This document shows, in pieces, positions 26,808 to 36,150 of a stretch of 60,369 nucleotides of DNA. Location: NCBI GenBank assembly GCA_002733805.1, contig NVXG01000038.1, forward strand, positions 1-60,369, written 5' to 3'. The translations under genes and the position numbers were made by a program. Within the stretch, counting starts at the first letter, position 1. Each line of letters begins with the position of its first letter. Source of the stretch: Robiginitomaculum sp. (lineage in GTDB: Bacteria; Pseudomonadota; Alphaproteobacteria; Caulobacterales; Maricaulaceae). The notes below the pieces were generated by a model, which was given only the letters and a program-made list of their open reading frames with translations, ran no database searches and was not told the origin of the DNA.

Positions 26808-29627
26808 TTGAGCGATACAGACGATAATTCAATCCCGCCAGAAGGTGGTAATGATGGTGCGGAGCCGCCAATGGAAGATGGCATTTCGCCGATTTCCATA
26901 ACGGAAGAGCTAGCCACCTCCTATCTCGATTATGCGATGAGTGTAATTGTATCTCGCGCTATTCCTGATGTGCGTGATGGATTAAAACCGGTGCACCGAC
27001 GGGTGCTCTATGCCATGCACGAGAGCGGCTATACCCACGACAAAAAATACCGGAAATGCGCCCGTGTAGTCGGGGATGTCATGGGTAAATATCACCCCCA
27101 TGGTGACTTGGCGATTTATGATGCTCTGGTCCGGTTGGCACAGGATTTTTCCATGTCGCTGCCATTGTTGGACGGGCAGGGTAACTTTGGCTCGGTCGAT
27201 GGCGATCGCGCGGCGGCCATGCGCTATACAGAAGTTCGCATGGATCGTTCGGCCGAAGCTTTGCTGGCTGATATCGACAAAGACACGGTCACATTCCAGG
27301 ACAATTATGATGGCGGCGAAAGCGAGCCAACCGTCTTGCCGGCCCGCTACCCTAACATGCTGGTCAATGGGGCGAGTGGCATTGCGGTTGGCATGGCCAC
27401 TAACATTCCGCCGCACAATCTGGGCGAGGTCGTGGACGCGACTTTGGCGCTGATGGATCGTCCTGACATGACCATGGACGAGTTGCTGGAGATTGTACCG
27501 GGACCGGATTTTCCAACTGGCGGTGAAATCATTGGGCGATTAGGGTCGCGATCCGGCTTGTCGGAAAGCAAAGGCTCCGTAGTGCTACGCGCCAAATGCT
27601 CCATTGAGGAAATCCGCAAAGGGCGCACGGCTATTCTGGTTCATGAAATTCCCTATCAGGTCAATAAATCAACCCTGATCGAACGAATTGCCGAGCATGT
27701 GCGCGACAAGAAAATTGAAGGCATTTCCGATTTGCGTGATGAGTCGGACCGGACCGGCATGCGGATCGTGATTGAGATCAAGCGCGATGCCAATGCCGAT
27801 GTGGTGTTGAACCAGTTGTATCGCCATTCACAATTACAAACCCGGTTCGGGGTCAATATGTTGGCACTGGATCACGGTCGCCCGCGCCAGATGAATTTGC
27901 GCGAAATGCTGACCGCGTTCATTGATTTTCGGATTGAAGTCATTGCGCGTCGCTGTCGGTTTGAGCTTGGAAAATCGCGCAATCGGGCCCACGTTCTGGT
28001 GGCGTTGGCTGTTGCCGTAGCCAATATCGATGAAGTCATTGCGTTGATCCGCAAAGCACCGGATCCGGCTTCTGCCCGCGAAGCATTGCGCTCCCGGTCA
28101 TGGCCCGCCAAAGAAATGGGTCCGTTGGTCGACTTGATCGCTGATCCCAGATCGCGACTTGATGACAATGGCGACATCCATCTGACCATGGAGCAGGCCA
28201 AGGCCATTCTTGAATTGCGCTTGCAGCGCCTGACCGCACTGGGTGGCGACGAGATCGGCGAAGAAGCCAAAAAGATTTCTGAAACCATTGCCGAATTGCT
28301 CGATATTTTGCGCTCCAGAGAGCGAGTGATGGATATTATCCGACAGGAGCTGGGCGAATCCCGTGAACAGTTTGCCGTGCCACGTCGAACTATATTCATC
28401 GAGGGCGAGCTGGATGTGGACGATGAATCGCTCATTCCACGTCAAGAAATGGTGGTGACGTTTACGGCGCAGGGCTATGCCAAACGCACGCCGCTGGATG
28501 TCTATCGCGAACAACGGCGCGGTGGCACAGGTCGGGCGGGCATGACCACCAAGGATGAAGACGTGGTGACCAAGGTATTTGTTGCCTCGACCCATTCGCC
28601 GATCTTATGTTTTTCATCAGCGGGCATGGTTTATACCTTAAAGGTCTGGCGCTTGCCGCAAGGTGATCCACGAACCCGAGGCAAGGCGCTGGTTAATTTG
28701 CTGCCATTGGATGCCGGCGAAACCATCACCTCGATTCTGGTTCTGCCTGAAGATCAGGAAAGCTGGAGCGAGCTGGACGTGATGTTTGCCACGCGTTCCG
28801 GCGGAATACGACGCAATAAACTTTCTGATTTTGCCAATGTCATGCGAAATGGCAAAATCGCCATGAAGCCGGGTGAAGGCGATGGTATTTTGGCCGTGGA
28901 ACCATGTTCTGCCTCTGATGATGTCATGCTGACCACCAGAAAGGGAAAATGTATCCGCTTCCCGGTTGAAGCGGTGCGGGTCTTTGTGGGCCGAACCTCT
29001 ACTGGTGTGCGGGGTATTCGTCTGGCCGATGGGGATGAAGTGATTTCCATGGCGATCTTGCAGCATGTGGATGTCGCACCGGCCGAGGCCCGGGCCTATT
29101 TGAAACATGCCAGCGCGGTGCGCCGCGCGGCGGGCGATGGCGAAGAAGAAGCCAGCACCGAAGCCAGTTCTGACGAAGGCGAAGATGCAGATTTGTCCAT
29201 TGAGCGAATTGCCGAACTGGAAGCGGGTGAACAGTTTGTATTCACCATGTCTGACAATGGATATGGCAAGCGTTCGTCTGCCTTTGAGTACCGGGTTTCC
29301 GGTCGGGGCGGTAAGGGCCTAATCGCCCATGATTTGCGCCTTGCTAAAATGAAGGACGCACAATTGGCGGCATCCTTCCCGGTCGAAATGGAAGACGGCC
29401 TGATGCTGGTTACCGATGGCGGGCAATTGATCCGTGTGCCGGTGAACGGTATTCGTATTGCCGGACGCGCCACGGCTGGCGTAACCATCATTCGATTGCG
29501 TGGAGATGAAAAAGTAGTCTCGGTACAACGAGTTGTAGATGCTGGGGATGACGAAGAAGAGCAAGCCAGTGATCAAGGCGAGGACCAAACCGAGGATGCC
29601 CCTGATGCTCCGGAAGAACAGGCTTGA
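26808..29627 (+). CDS. gyrA: DNA gyrase subunit A
   Basis: GyrA (939 residues from this start) cuts and rejoins DNA in the GyrA2B2 topoisomerase. Catalytic Tyr140 lies in [11 protein letters not shown]. The N-terminal core opens with [20 protein letters not shown], and the C-terminal wrapping domain contains GyrA-box-like blades ([11 protein letters not shown]). In the quinolone-resistance region [15 protein letters not shown], Leu101 replaces the usual Ser (E. coli Ser83), while Asp105 (E. coli Asp87) is kept. No ATG is well placed: a TTG at 26808 with AAGG about 10 bases upstream is preferred; another TTG at 26763 would add 15 residues. An acidic insertion (about 793-815) and acidic tail are usual for alphaproteobacteria. 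Confidence 0.95.
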   Translation: MSDTDDNSIPPEGGNDGAEPPMEDGISPISITEELATSYLDYAMSVIVSRAIPDVRDGLKPVHRRVLYAMHESGYTHDKKYRKCARVVGDVMGKYHPHGDLAIYDALVRLAQDFSMSLPLLDGQGNFGSVDGDRAAAMRYTEVRMDRSAEALLADIDKDTVTFQDNYDGGESEPTVLPARYPNMLVNGASGIAVGMATNIPPHNLGEVVDATLALMDRPDMTMDELLEIVPGPDFPTGGEIIGRLGSRSGLSESKGSVVLRAKCSIEEIRKGRTAILVHEIPYQVNKSTLIERIAEHVRDKKIEGISDLRDESDRTGMRIVIEIKRDANADVVLNQLYRHSQLQTRFGVNMLALDHGRPRQMNLREMLTAFIDFRIEVIARRCRFELGKSRNRAHVLVALAVAVANIDEVIALIRKAPDPASAREALRSRSWPAKEMGPLVDLIADPRSRLDDNGDIHLTMEQAKAILELRLQRLTALGGDEIGEEAKKISETIAELLDILRSRERVMDIIRQELGESREQFAVPRRTIFIEGELDVDDESLIPRQEMVVTFTAQGYAKRTPLDVYREQRRGGTGRAGMTTKDEDVVTKVFVASTHSPILCFSSAGMVYTLKVWRLPQGDPRTRGKALVNLLPLDAGETITSILVLPEDQESWSELDVMFATRSGGIRRNKLSDFANVMRNGKIAMKPGEGDGILAVEPCSASDDVMLTTRKGKCIRFPVEAVRVFVGRTSTGVRGIRLADGDEVISMAILQHVDVAPAEARAYLKHASAVRRAAGDGEEEASTEASSDEGEDADLSIERIAELEAGEQFVFTMSDNGYGKRSSAFEYRVSGRGGKGLIAHDLRLAKMKDAQLAASFPVEMEDGLMLVTDGGQLIRVPVNGIRIAGRATAGVTIIRLRGDEKVVSVQRVVDAGDDEEEQASDQGEDQTEDAPDAPEEQA

Positions 29628-29713
29628 TCTTTTCGGTTGATTTTTTGGATTGGCTTGCAATGCGCCAAGGGTTATGTCTATTTGCTGCGACCCATTGGTA
29701 AGGCCATTTCACC

Positions 29714-30205
29714 ATGCGTACAGGACTATTCCCCGGTACTTTTGATCCCGTTACCAACGGCCATGCTGATTTGATTGGCCGGGCGGTAAAACTGGTGGAC
29801 CGCCTCGTGATTGGAGTGGCCAGTAATGCCGAGAAAAAACCGTTGTTTTCACTTGAGGAACGGGTGGCAATGGTCAACGAAGAAGCCGCCAAATTCAGTG
29901 GTAATTGCGAGGTGTTGGTTCGACCGATGACCGGGCTTTTGATGCATTTTGCTGAAGAAGTCGGGGCCACTGCGATCATCCGTGGCTTGCGGGCTGTGTC
30001 AGACTTTGAATATGAATTTCAAATGGTTGGCATGAACCAGCGTTTGAATTCGGAAATTGAAACCATGTTTTTGATGGCGGATCCTTTGCACCAGCCGATT
30101 GCGTCGAGACTGGTCAAGGAAATTTGTAAATTGGGTGGAGACATTCGGCCGTTTGTCTCGCCTAAAGTTGCTGAATTATTAGAGAAAAAGTACAAAAATA
30201 AATGA
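29714..30205 (+). CDS. coaD: Pantetheine-phosphate adenylyltransferase
   Basis: CoaD (163 residues) converts 4'-phosphopantetheine and ATP to dephospho-CoA, the penultimate step of coenzyme A synthesis. The nucleotidyltransferase motif is GTFDPVTNGHADLIGRA (the T/HxGH type), the phosphate-binding region is RGLRAVSDFEYEFQM, and a Ser/Arg loop is at IASRLVKEICKLGGDI. Length is as expected. It lies between gyrA and two cyclophilin genes and overlaps the first cyclophilin gene by four bases. Confidence 0.95.
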   Translation: MRTGLFPGTFDPVTNGHADLIGRAVKLVDRLVIGVASNAEKKPLFSLEERVAMVNEEAAKFSGNCEVLVRPMTGLLMHFAEEVGATAIIRGLRAVSDFEYEFQMVGMNQRLNSEIETMFLMADPLHQPIASRLVKEICKLGGDIRPFVSPKVAELLEKKYKNK

Positions 30206-31170
30206 AAAAATTTCTACCGTTATTGCCGTTAGTTGCTGTTTGCCTGTTTGCCTGTGGCGCGGCTGAGCAAGTTGAACCGGCTCAGACATCTGATGTTTTG
30301 GAAACAACTTCAGATGCAACCGCGTCCCAGGCGAGCGTCTCCAAAGGCGCTGCATTTCAACCAGTGGGCGCGGTGGATGTGTCCACAATGTCGACCCCGG
30401 AAGACGCGCCAGACGACTGGCGGGCAGTGGCTGCCAATCAATTGGTGGTGCTAAAGACCGCCCATGGCGTTACCCTAATTGAGTTGGCCCCGCAATTTGC
30501 ACCAGGACATACCGCGCGCATTCAAGCATTGGCCAGCAATGAATACTTTGTAGGCATGCCGTTTCACCGGGTTTTGAAAGGGTTCATGGCGCAAGCTGGC
30601 GATAATAAATTGGTCGGTCGTCCAGAACCAACAACCGAAAACCTGACCGCAGAATTTCGGTTTCGCCGCTCGCCCAATATGAAAATGATTGTAACCGGCG
30701 AACGCCGTTCAGCCGAAGCGGGGTTTATTGATGGGTTTAATGTTGCATCGCAAAACCCGGCGCTGGCCATGATGACCGCAGATGGTAAAGTTGATGCTTG
30801 GTCGTTGCATTGTCCCGGCGCAGCGGCTGCGGCTCGACTTGGCAACGACATCAACAGCGCCAATGCCCAGTTTTACATCACCATGGGATACCCTGAGGCT
30901 CTGGATAAGAATTATACGGTTTGGGGTCGGGTCCGCGCTGGTCTACCGGCCATTTTCCGTATCAAGCGGGGCGAGCCGGTTATTCCTCCGGATTTGATCG
31001 AACAATTCGCGTTGGTTTCAGGTTTGGATGCAGCCAATGCGCCCTTGGTTTGGGTGATGAACACAAATTCCCCGGCTTTTTCGGCCTATCTGGAAACCTT
31101 AAAAACTTCCAGTGGCAGTTTGCCGGATGTATGCAAAATCGATGTGCCTGTATGGGTGCGTTGGCCATAA
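30202..31170 (+). CDS. Cyclophilin-type peptidyl-prolyl isomerase, lipoprotein form
   Basis: This 322-residue protein starts with a lipoprotein signal (MKKFLPLLPLVAVCLFACGA, lipid-accepting Cys18), a Ser/Thr/Ala-rich spacer and then a cyclophilin domain (about 85-275). The active-site stretch GMPFHRVLKGFMAQAGD and the later INSANAQFYITMGYPEALDKNYTVWG are present, with an insertion between them (about 150-205) compared with the small cyclophilin encoded next. A C-terminal extension of about 45 residues has no recognisable domain. It should act in the periplasm or at a membrane as a folding helper. It is coupled to coaD by overlap and followed 21 bases later by a cytosolic cyclophilin. Confidence 0.85.
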   Translation: MKKFLPLLPLVAVCLFACGAAEQVEPAQTSDVLETTSDATASQASVSKGAAFQPVGAVDVSTMSTPEDAPDDWRAVAANQLVVLKTAHGVTLIELAPQFAPGHTARIQALASNEYFVGMPFHRVLKGFMAQAGDNKLVGRPEPTTENLTAEFRFRRSPNMKMIVTGERRSAEAGFIDGFNVASQNPALAMMTADGKVDAWSLHCPGAAAAARLGNDINSANAQFYITMGYPEALDKNYTVWGRVRAGLPAIFRIKRGEPVIPPDLIEQFALVSGLDAANAPLVWVMNTNSPAFSAYLETLKTSSGSLPDVCKIDVPVWVRWP

Positions 31171-31191
31171 ACTTTTGAAAAGGCTAGAAAA

Positions 31192-31650
31192 ATGAGCGAT
31201 CATAACGAACAAATTTTGACATTAGACCTTTCTACCGGAGAGGTAAAAATCCGACTGCGGGCTGATTTGGCACCCAAGCACGTGAAACAAATCACAGATT
31301 TGGTTGGTCAGGGCTTTTATGACGGCCTGACGTTTCATCGGGTGATTGACGGATTTATGGCGCAGGGTGGTTGCCCGAATGGCACCGGCATGGGCGGAGC
31401 TGACAACCATATTCCGGCTGAGTTTTCAGGCGAAAGCCACCAACGCGGTGTGTGCTCCATGGCCCGCTCGCAAGACCCAGATTCAGCCTCCAGCCAATTT
31501 TTCATCTGCCTCGATGATGCCAGTTTTCTGGACCGGCAATATACGGTCTGGGGCGAGGTTATTTCTGGGATGGATGCGGTTGATGCTCTGCCAAAGGGCG
31601 AACCTCCTGCAAGTCCGGGTTTAATCGAAAAAGCCAGCGTCAGCGGTTAA
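31192..31650 (+). CDS. Cyclophilin-type peptidyl-prolyl isomerase, cytosolic
   Basis: This compact single-domain cyclophilin (152 residues, no signal peptide) catalyses cis-trans isomerisation of prolyl bonds. The motifs are textbook: GLTFHRVIDGFMAQGGCPNGTG, then RGVCSMARSQDPDSASSQFF and FLDRQYTVWGEV. It pairs with the exported cyclophilin immediately upstream, giving one enzyme for the envelope and one for the cytoplasm from the same transcript. queA follows after 32 bases. Confidence 0.92.
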   Translation: MSDHNEQILTLDLSTGEVKIRLRADLAPKHVKQITDLVGQGFYDGLTFHRVIDGFMAQGGCPNGTGMGGADNHIPAEFSGESHQRGVCSMARSQDPDSASSQFFICLDDASFLDRQYTVWGEVISGMDAVDALPKGEPPASPGLIEKASVSG

Positions 31651-31682
31651 TTTCTCCCACCTAATTACGGAACCATTGCGCC

Positions 31683-32744
31683 ATGCGTGTGGACGATTTT
31701 GACTTCCCCTTACCCGAAGCCAGCATTGCGTTGCGCCCGGCTGTTCCACGTGATTCTTCCAAATTGTTACAGGTCGCGTCTGACGGTGCGATCTCGGATC
31801 ATATTGCCCGTGACTTGCCGGATCTGCTACGGGCTGGCGATGTGCTAGTTTTGAATGATACGCGAGTTTTCCCGGCGCATCTAATCGGCCAACGACCCGC
31901 CCGCGAAATGGGTGGGGGTGGTCCGGCCAGTATCTCGTTCAATTTACACAAACAGGTGGATGCTCGCACGTGGGCTGCCTTTGCTCGTCCGGCGCGACGG
32001 GTTCGGGTCGGGGATATTATCCATTTCAGTAAAAGTCTGGAGGCTCAGGTTTCGCAACGCGGCGAGGGCGGTGAAACCCGCTTAGTTTTCAATTTGGATG
32101 GGACCGATTTGCTAGCCGCCTTTGGCCAGATCGGGGCGATGCCGCTGCCACCTTATATTGGCTCCAAACGCCAAGCCGATGCCCGCGATGAAGCCGATTA
32201 CCAGACCATTTTTGCCAAAGACAGCGGTTCAGTCGCTGCGCCAACCGCTGGTCTGCATTTTACCCATGATCTGTTGTCCGCCCTAGGTGAAATAGGTGTT
32301 CAGGTCTGTCATTTGACTCTGCATGTGGGGGCTGGAACGTTTTTGCCAGTGAAGGCGACTGACACCCAGGACCATGTAATGCATGGCGAGTGGCGGGAAA
32401 TCCCGGAACAAACCGCCAAATTGATCAATCAGGCCAAGGCGGAGGGGCGCCGGGTCATTGCGGTTGGCACCACGGCATTACGTTCGTTGGAAAGCGCCGC
32501 TCTTGCGCTTGGGCAAGTGGTTGCTTGCGCCGGGGAGACCGATATTTTCATCACGCCGGGCTACGAATTTCAGATTGTTGATGGTCTTCTGACCAATTTT
32601 CATTTGCCGAAATCGACCCTGTTTATGCTGGTCAGTGCCCTATGCGGCTTGCCGGAAATGCAAGTTGCTTACGCGCATGCGATTCGAAATGAATACCGGT
32701 TTTATTCCTATGGGGATGCGTGCTTGCTTTGGAACGCCCAATGA
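31683..32744 (+). CDS. queA: S-adenosylmethionine:tRNA ribosyltransferase-isomerase
   Basis: QueA (353 residues) adds the epoxycyclopentane precursor to 7-aminomethyl-7-deazaguanine in tRNA, the penultimate step to queuosine. Signatures include MRVDDFDFPLPEASIALRPA, LLRAGDVLVLNDTRVFPAHL, SVAAPTAGLHFT and HVGAGTFLPVKATD, with FHLPKSTLFMLVSALCG near the C-terminus. Length is normal. In many alphaproteobacteria tgt follows queA; here an enoyl-CoA hydratase gene follows instead. Confidence 0.95.
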   Translation: MRVDDFDFPLPEASIALRPAVPRDSSKLLQVASDGAISDHIARDLPDLLRAGDVLVLNDTRVFPAHLIGQRPAREMGGGGPASISFNLHKQVDARTWAAFARPARRVRVGDIIHFSKSLEAQVSQRGEGGETRLVFNLDGTDLLAAFGQIGAMPLPPYIGSKRQADARDEADYQTIFAKDSGSVAAPTAGLHFTHDLLSALGEIGVQVCHLTLHVGAGTFLPVKATDTQDHVMHGEWREIPEQTAKLINQAKAEGRRVIAVGTTALRSLESAALALGQVVACAGETDIFITPGYEFQIVDGLLTNFHLPKSTLFMLVSALCGLPEMQVAYAHAIRNEYRFYSYGDACLLWNAQ

Positions 32745-32832
32745 CCATAACGGGTGCGGCAAATGACCTTTTGCCAAGCCATTGCAAATGCGCCAAACTT
32801 GCCATGGTTCCTTTAATCTGCGGGAGACAGTT

Positions 32833-33624
32833 ATGAGCAATTTTCAAACCATCAAGCTAAAATCAAGCCCCGGCGGCGTGACCAGTATTTTGATTAACCG
32901 CCCGGAAAAACACAACGCTTTTACCGCCCAAGTAATTGATGAACTGGCCGATGCATTCGAGACGGTTCGCACTTCAAACTGCCGGATGTTGTTGTTGCGT
33001 GGTGCGGGCAAGAGCTTTTCGGCTGGAGCCGATCTGAACTGGATGAAAGCAGCGGCGCATTATTCCAAATCTGAAAATCAGGCTGATGCTTTGAAACTGG
33101 CGCAAATGCTACACCGACTGGCTGATTTGCCCATGATGACGGTAGCTTGTGTGCAAGGGGCGTGCATGGGCGGTGGTGTCGGTTTGGCGGCAGCTTGCGA
33201 TGTGGTGATCGCGCACAAGGACGCCATGTTCCGTTTTTCCGAAGTGCGTCTTGGTTTGACCCCCGGTACCATTTCTCCCTTTGTTATTCGGGCAATCGGG
33301 CCGCGTTGGGCCAATGCGTTGTTTGTTTCGGGGGAAAGTTTCAACGCGAATTATGCTGAAAAAATTGGGTTGGTTCATTACCCGGTGGCCGATGAAACCG
33401 AAATGGAAGACATGATCGAACATCTGGGGAAATTGGCGTTTCACACCGCACCCCAGGCCGTGGCCAAAGCCAAACAACTGGTGCGCGAGGTCACCGGACA
33501 ACCCATAGATGACGAGTTGATGCACGTCACCGCCAAGCATATTGCCGAGCGCCGCGCCTCAGATGAGGGCATTGAAGGTTTGAGCGCATTTCTGGAAAAA
33601 CGAAAACCCAAATGGGCCGAATGA
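32833..33624 (+). CDS. Enoyl-CoA hydratase/isomerase family protein, LiuC-like
   Basis: This 263-residue crotonase-fold enzyme acts on acyl-CoAs. The oxyanion-hole and CoA-binding stretches are FSAGADLNWMKAAAHYS and CVQGACMGGGVGLAAACDVV, followed by FRFSEVRLGLTPGTISPFV. The combination GADLNWMK, YSKSENQ and RLGLTPGTISPFVIRAIG is what I associate with LiuC/methylglutaconyl-CoA hydratase of leucine and isoprenoid degradation, but no other liu gene is present, so no symbol is given. The ATG at 32833 is chosen over an in-frame ATG at 32782 because GGGAGA lies close upstream and the length then matches the family. Confidence 0.8.
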   Translation: MSNFQTIKLKSSPGGVTSILINRPEKHNAFTAQVIDELADAFETVRTSNCRMLLLRGAGKSFSAGADLNWMKAAAHYSKSENQADALKLAQMLHRLADLPMMTVACVQGACMGGGVGLAAACDVVIAHKDAMFRFSEVRLGLTPGTISPFVIRAIGPRWANALFVSGESFNANYAEKIGLVHYPVADETEMEDMIEHLGKLAFHTAPQAVAKAKQLVREVTGQPIDDELMHVTAKHIAERRASDEGIEGLSAFLEKRKPKWAE

Positions 33625-33680
33625 TGGTTGCTTTGGGTGCTTCCAAATAACGACCCCACCAGTTGCTTTAATTCCAAGGG

Positions 33681-33725
33681 CGACAATTGATTAAAAACTG
33701 TCTATAGTACCTCCTTAACAGGAGG
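33681..33725 (+). promoter_or_regulatory. Possible promoter and leader hairpin before small membrane protein gene
   Basis: GCGACA (33680-33685), 17 bases, then TATAGT (33703-33708) resembles a sigma-70-type promoter with a weak -35. It is followed by CCTCC-TTAACA-GGAGG (33710-33725), a 5-pair hairpin, and a smaller CTCG-AAA-CGAG hairpin (33729-33739), both in the presumed leader of the gene at 33751. The GGAGG is too far from the ATG (25 bases) to be its ribosome-binding site. Confidence 0.3.
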
Positions 33726-33750
33726 CGGCTCGAAACGAGTTGAGTGTAGT

Positions 33751-34059
33751 ATGGGTTTATTCGGCCGGATCACTGGATCCAGTTTTGTTATTTTTATTTC
33801 ATTTGTGTTGGCGACGGCTTTGCTAGTGTTGATGGGCTTAAAAGCGCCCGATCAGCTCAAGCAGGTGCTGGATATGGCTTCGTGGGTCGAGAATCAACTC
33901 ACCCATCTTGGTCTGCCCACCGAATACAATAATTGGATGCGTCTGTTTATTGATGACTCGCAACTGACCATGATTTTCTTCGTGGTGTTGATACGTGGCT
34001 TGTTGGCCATGATTGGTTCCGGGTTTAGTCGCATGGTCAATGGACCGGATTACGACTGA
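33751..34059 (+). CDS. Small two-helix membrane protein
   Basis: This 102-residue protein has two hydrophobic segments (about 10-30, SFVIFISFVLATALLVLMG; and about 72-92, MIFFVVLIRGLLAMIGSG), separated by a loop of about 40 residues that would face the periplasm or cytoplasm. I do not recognise the family. It stands alone, with its own likely promoter and leader hairpins upstream and a GST gene 101 bases downstream. Base composition and codon use look like the surrounding genes, so it is probably real. Confidence 0.65.
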   Translation: MGLFGRITGSSFVIFISFVLATALLVLMGLKAPDQLKQVLDMASWVENQLTHLGLPTEYNNWMRLFIDDSQLTMIFFVVLIRGLLAMIGSGFSRMVNGPDYD

Positions 34060-34070
34060 GTCTAAGATTT

Positions 34071-34092
34071 TGTGAATATCACACTGTTGTGA
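34071..34092. promoter_or_regulatory. TGTGA/TCACA inverted-repeat cluster upstream of GST gene
   Basis: TGTGA-ATA-TCACA (34071-34083) is followed by CTGT and another TGTGA (34088-34092), so three alternating half-sites stand in 22 bases, 70 bases before the GST start. The half-sites are those of CRP/FNR-type operators, but the spacing (3 and 4 instead of 6) is not. It could be an operator for another dimeric regulator or a short hairpin. Confidence 0.3.
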
Positions 34093-34160
34093 CTCTTTGG
34101 TCCTGACAATCCGCCGTTCAGTTCCTATGTAAGTAGGGACATGAATGGAAGGGCTGGCCT

Positions 34161-34868
34161 ATGACTAAACCAATTGAGCTGTATTATTTCCCGACTCCCA
34201 ATGGTTGGAAGATTTCCATCGCGTTGGAGGAAATGGGACTGCCTTATAAAATGATCCCGGTGATGATCGGTGCCGGCGATCAGTTCAAACCAGAATTTTT
34301 GAAATTCAGCCCGAACAATCGCATGCCGGCCATTATTGATCCGGATGGTCCGGATGGGAAACCCGTTTCGGTGTTCGAAAGCGGGGCGATCTTGCAATAC
34401 CTAGCTCGAAAAACTGGAAAGTTTTATGGCCAGAACGAACGTCAGCGGATTGCTGTCGATGAATGGTTGATGTGGCAAATGAGCGGCTTGGGACCGATGG
34501 CCGGGCAAGCGCATCATTTTCGGGGTTATACAGAGGAAAAAATCCCGTATGCAATCGAGCGCTACACCAATGAAGTGGCCCGGTTGTACGGGGTGATGAA
34601 CAAACGCCTTGAGGGACGCGATTATTTAGCCGATGCGTATTCCATTGCCGATATGGCGTGCTGGGGCTGGATTTTACCCTACGAGCGCCAAGGCCAGGAC
34701 TTGAACGATTTTCCCAATTTGAAAAAATGGTTCGAACGGCTGGGCGAACGCGATGCCGTAAAGGCAGGATTTGCCCTCGGGTTGGAATTGCGCGGCGATC
34801 TGACCCAAAACACCGAAGCCTCCAAAGCAGCCAAGAAAGTTTTGTTTGGACAAAAAGCGCAGGAATAA
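34161..34868 (+). CDS. Glutathione S-transferase, YfcG/YghU-like
   Basis: This 235-residue cytosolic GST has an N-terminal thioredoxin-fold domain (LYYFPTPNGWKISIALEEMG) with TPNGWK at the glutathione-activating site and the cis-Pro and glutathione-binding region NNRMPAIIDPDG...VFESGAILQYLARKTG. The all-helical C-terminal domain includes SIADMACWGWILPY. The TxNxxK-type active-site loop and the WLMWQMSGLGPM stretch are those of Nu-class enzymes (YfcG/YghU), which act as disulfide-bond reductases with glutathione. It is convergent with the broken serine hydrolase gene, leaving only 5 bases between the stops. Confidence 0.85.
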   Translation: MTKPIELYYFPTPNGWKISIALEEMGLPYKMIPVMIGAGDQFKPEFLKFSPNNRMPAIIDPDGPDGKPVSVFESGAILQYLARKTGKFYGQNERQRIAVDEWLMWQMSGLGPMAGQAHHFRGYTEEKIPYAIERYTNEVARLYGVMNKRLEGRDYLADAYSIADMACWGWILPYERQGQDLNDFPNLKKWFERLGERDAVKAGFALGLELRGDLTQNTEASKAAKKVLFGQKAQE

Positions 34869-34873
34869 TTGGT

Positions 34874-36094
34874 TTATCCAGGGAATTCCCAATCGCTGTA
34901 ATGTTCGGCAATGCTGCGGAATAATTCGATATTTTTGCTCAAATAATCAACACCCGCTTCATCGATTTCGGTGAATTCGCGGTGAGCTGCATTTTTGGCA
35001 ATGACAATTCCTGCTTTCGGATTGACGTAAATGTACTGGCCGTACACGCCGACTGCAAAAAACTCGTCATCAGCTTGCGGCGGCATCCACCATTGATAGC
35101 CATAGCCAAAAGGAAAGCCGGTGACGTCGGCCGGTGCAGTGTCGGTGGTTGAAATGGCTACCCAGTCGGCCGGGATGATCTGTACGTCGCCGCGTCGTCC
35201 GCCATTACGCATTAACTCGCCAAACAGGGCATAGTCCCGGGTCCGCAGGTTCAACCCACCCAATGCAAAGGCATTGCCATCACTGTCAGTTGAGTAATAG
35301 CCATCGCTGCCCGCGCCGATTTTTGATCACAGGTTTTGCACAAAATAATCTTGCAGGGTTTTGCCAGTTGCGGCGCGCAGCACCATGGAAATGACATGGG
35401 TATCAATCGATACATATTGGCGGCCCGTTCCGGGCAAGCGGGCCTGTTCGGTGATCGAGGCTGAAAATTCATCCAATGATCCACCCAATGCCAACACGCG
35501 ACCCATTTTGTTGATGTCCGAATTAAAAGCCAGATAGTCTTCGTCAAACGCAACCCCGCTCGACATGTGCATCACATCGCGTAATGACACTTCATTATAG
35601 GCCGAAGCAGCCAATGCAGGGACATATTTGGTCACCGGATCGTCAAGGCTGGCAATATCGCCATTGGCCAAGGCCAAGCCGGTCAGGGCCGATACGAACG
35701 ACTTGGACATCGACCACGAAATACGTAAATCATCCGGTCCGGTGCCTTTGAAATAGGCCTCGTGCACAAGGGTGCCGTCTTTGATGACAATCAAAGCGGT
35801 GGTTTGCAGTTCCGACAACATGGCAGCAACTTCTATGGTTTTGCCAGAGCTTTGATAGGTTTGGTTAATCGGGGAGAGTGCGACGGGCCATGAATGAATT
35901 TCGCCACTTTGGGGCAGTGGGTCAGATGGCAATATTTCACTCATGTGAGAGAAATTGTAGACAATCTTGTCTTCAGCAAACAGTGAGTTGACCAGCAACA
36001 AGCGCGAAATCCGCCCCCAATTCGCGGTCAAAACAAGTGTAGCCACCACCACCAAGCCCAAGGCACCCTTGGCCACCCAATTCCAGTTTTTCAT
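34874..36094 (-). pseudogene. Beta-lactamase-fold serine hydrolase interrupted by an in-frame TGA
   Basis: The reading frame from ATG 36094 to 34874 encodes a class C beta-lactamase/DD-peptidase-like hydrolase of about 406 residues (6-aminohexanoate-dimer-hydrolase type). There is an N-terminal membrane anchor and the catalytic SMSK (Ser128, Lys131). A TGA at 35327-35329 replaces codon 256. The protein reads LQDYFVQNL, stop, SKIGAGSDGYY; relatives usually have LW-KIG there, so a single TGG-to-TGA change explains it. After the stop the same frame continues undisturbed for about 150 residues to GGLNLRTRDYALFG and a normal C-terminus, implying recent loss or a sequencing error. The catalytic Ser-Lys half would still be made, but without the third active-site strand. 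Confidence 0.85.
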
Positions 36095-36150
36095 ATTACC
36101 CACTCCCAATCCGGATTATCGGGCACAGGTGTATTTGAATTGGCCGTTCT

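Noticed and set aside
27872-28435. 187-codon minus-strand frame inside gyrA
   Set aside because: Entirely antisense to conserved gyrase sequence; Ser/Arg-rich translation typical of the complement of a coding strand.
35327-35329. TGA read as selenocysteine or as tryptophan
   Set aside because: No Cys/Sec active site is expected at this place, and TGA acts as an ordinary stop in many genes here (for example the ATGA overlaps of serS/surE and scpA/scpB).
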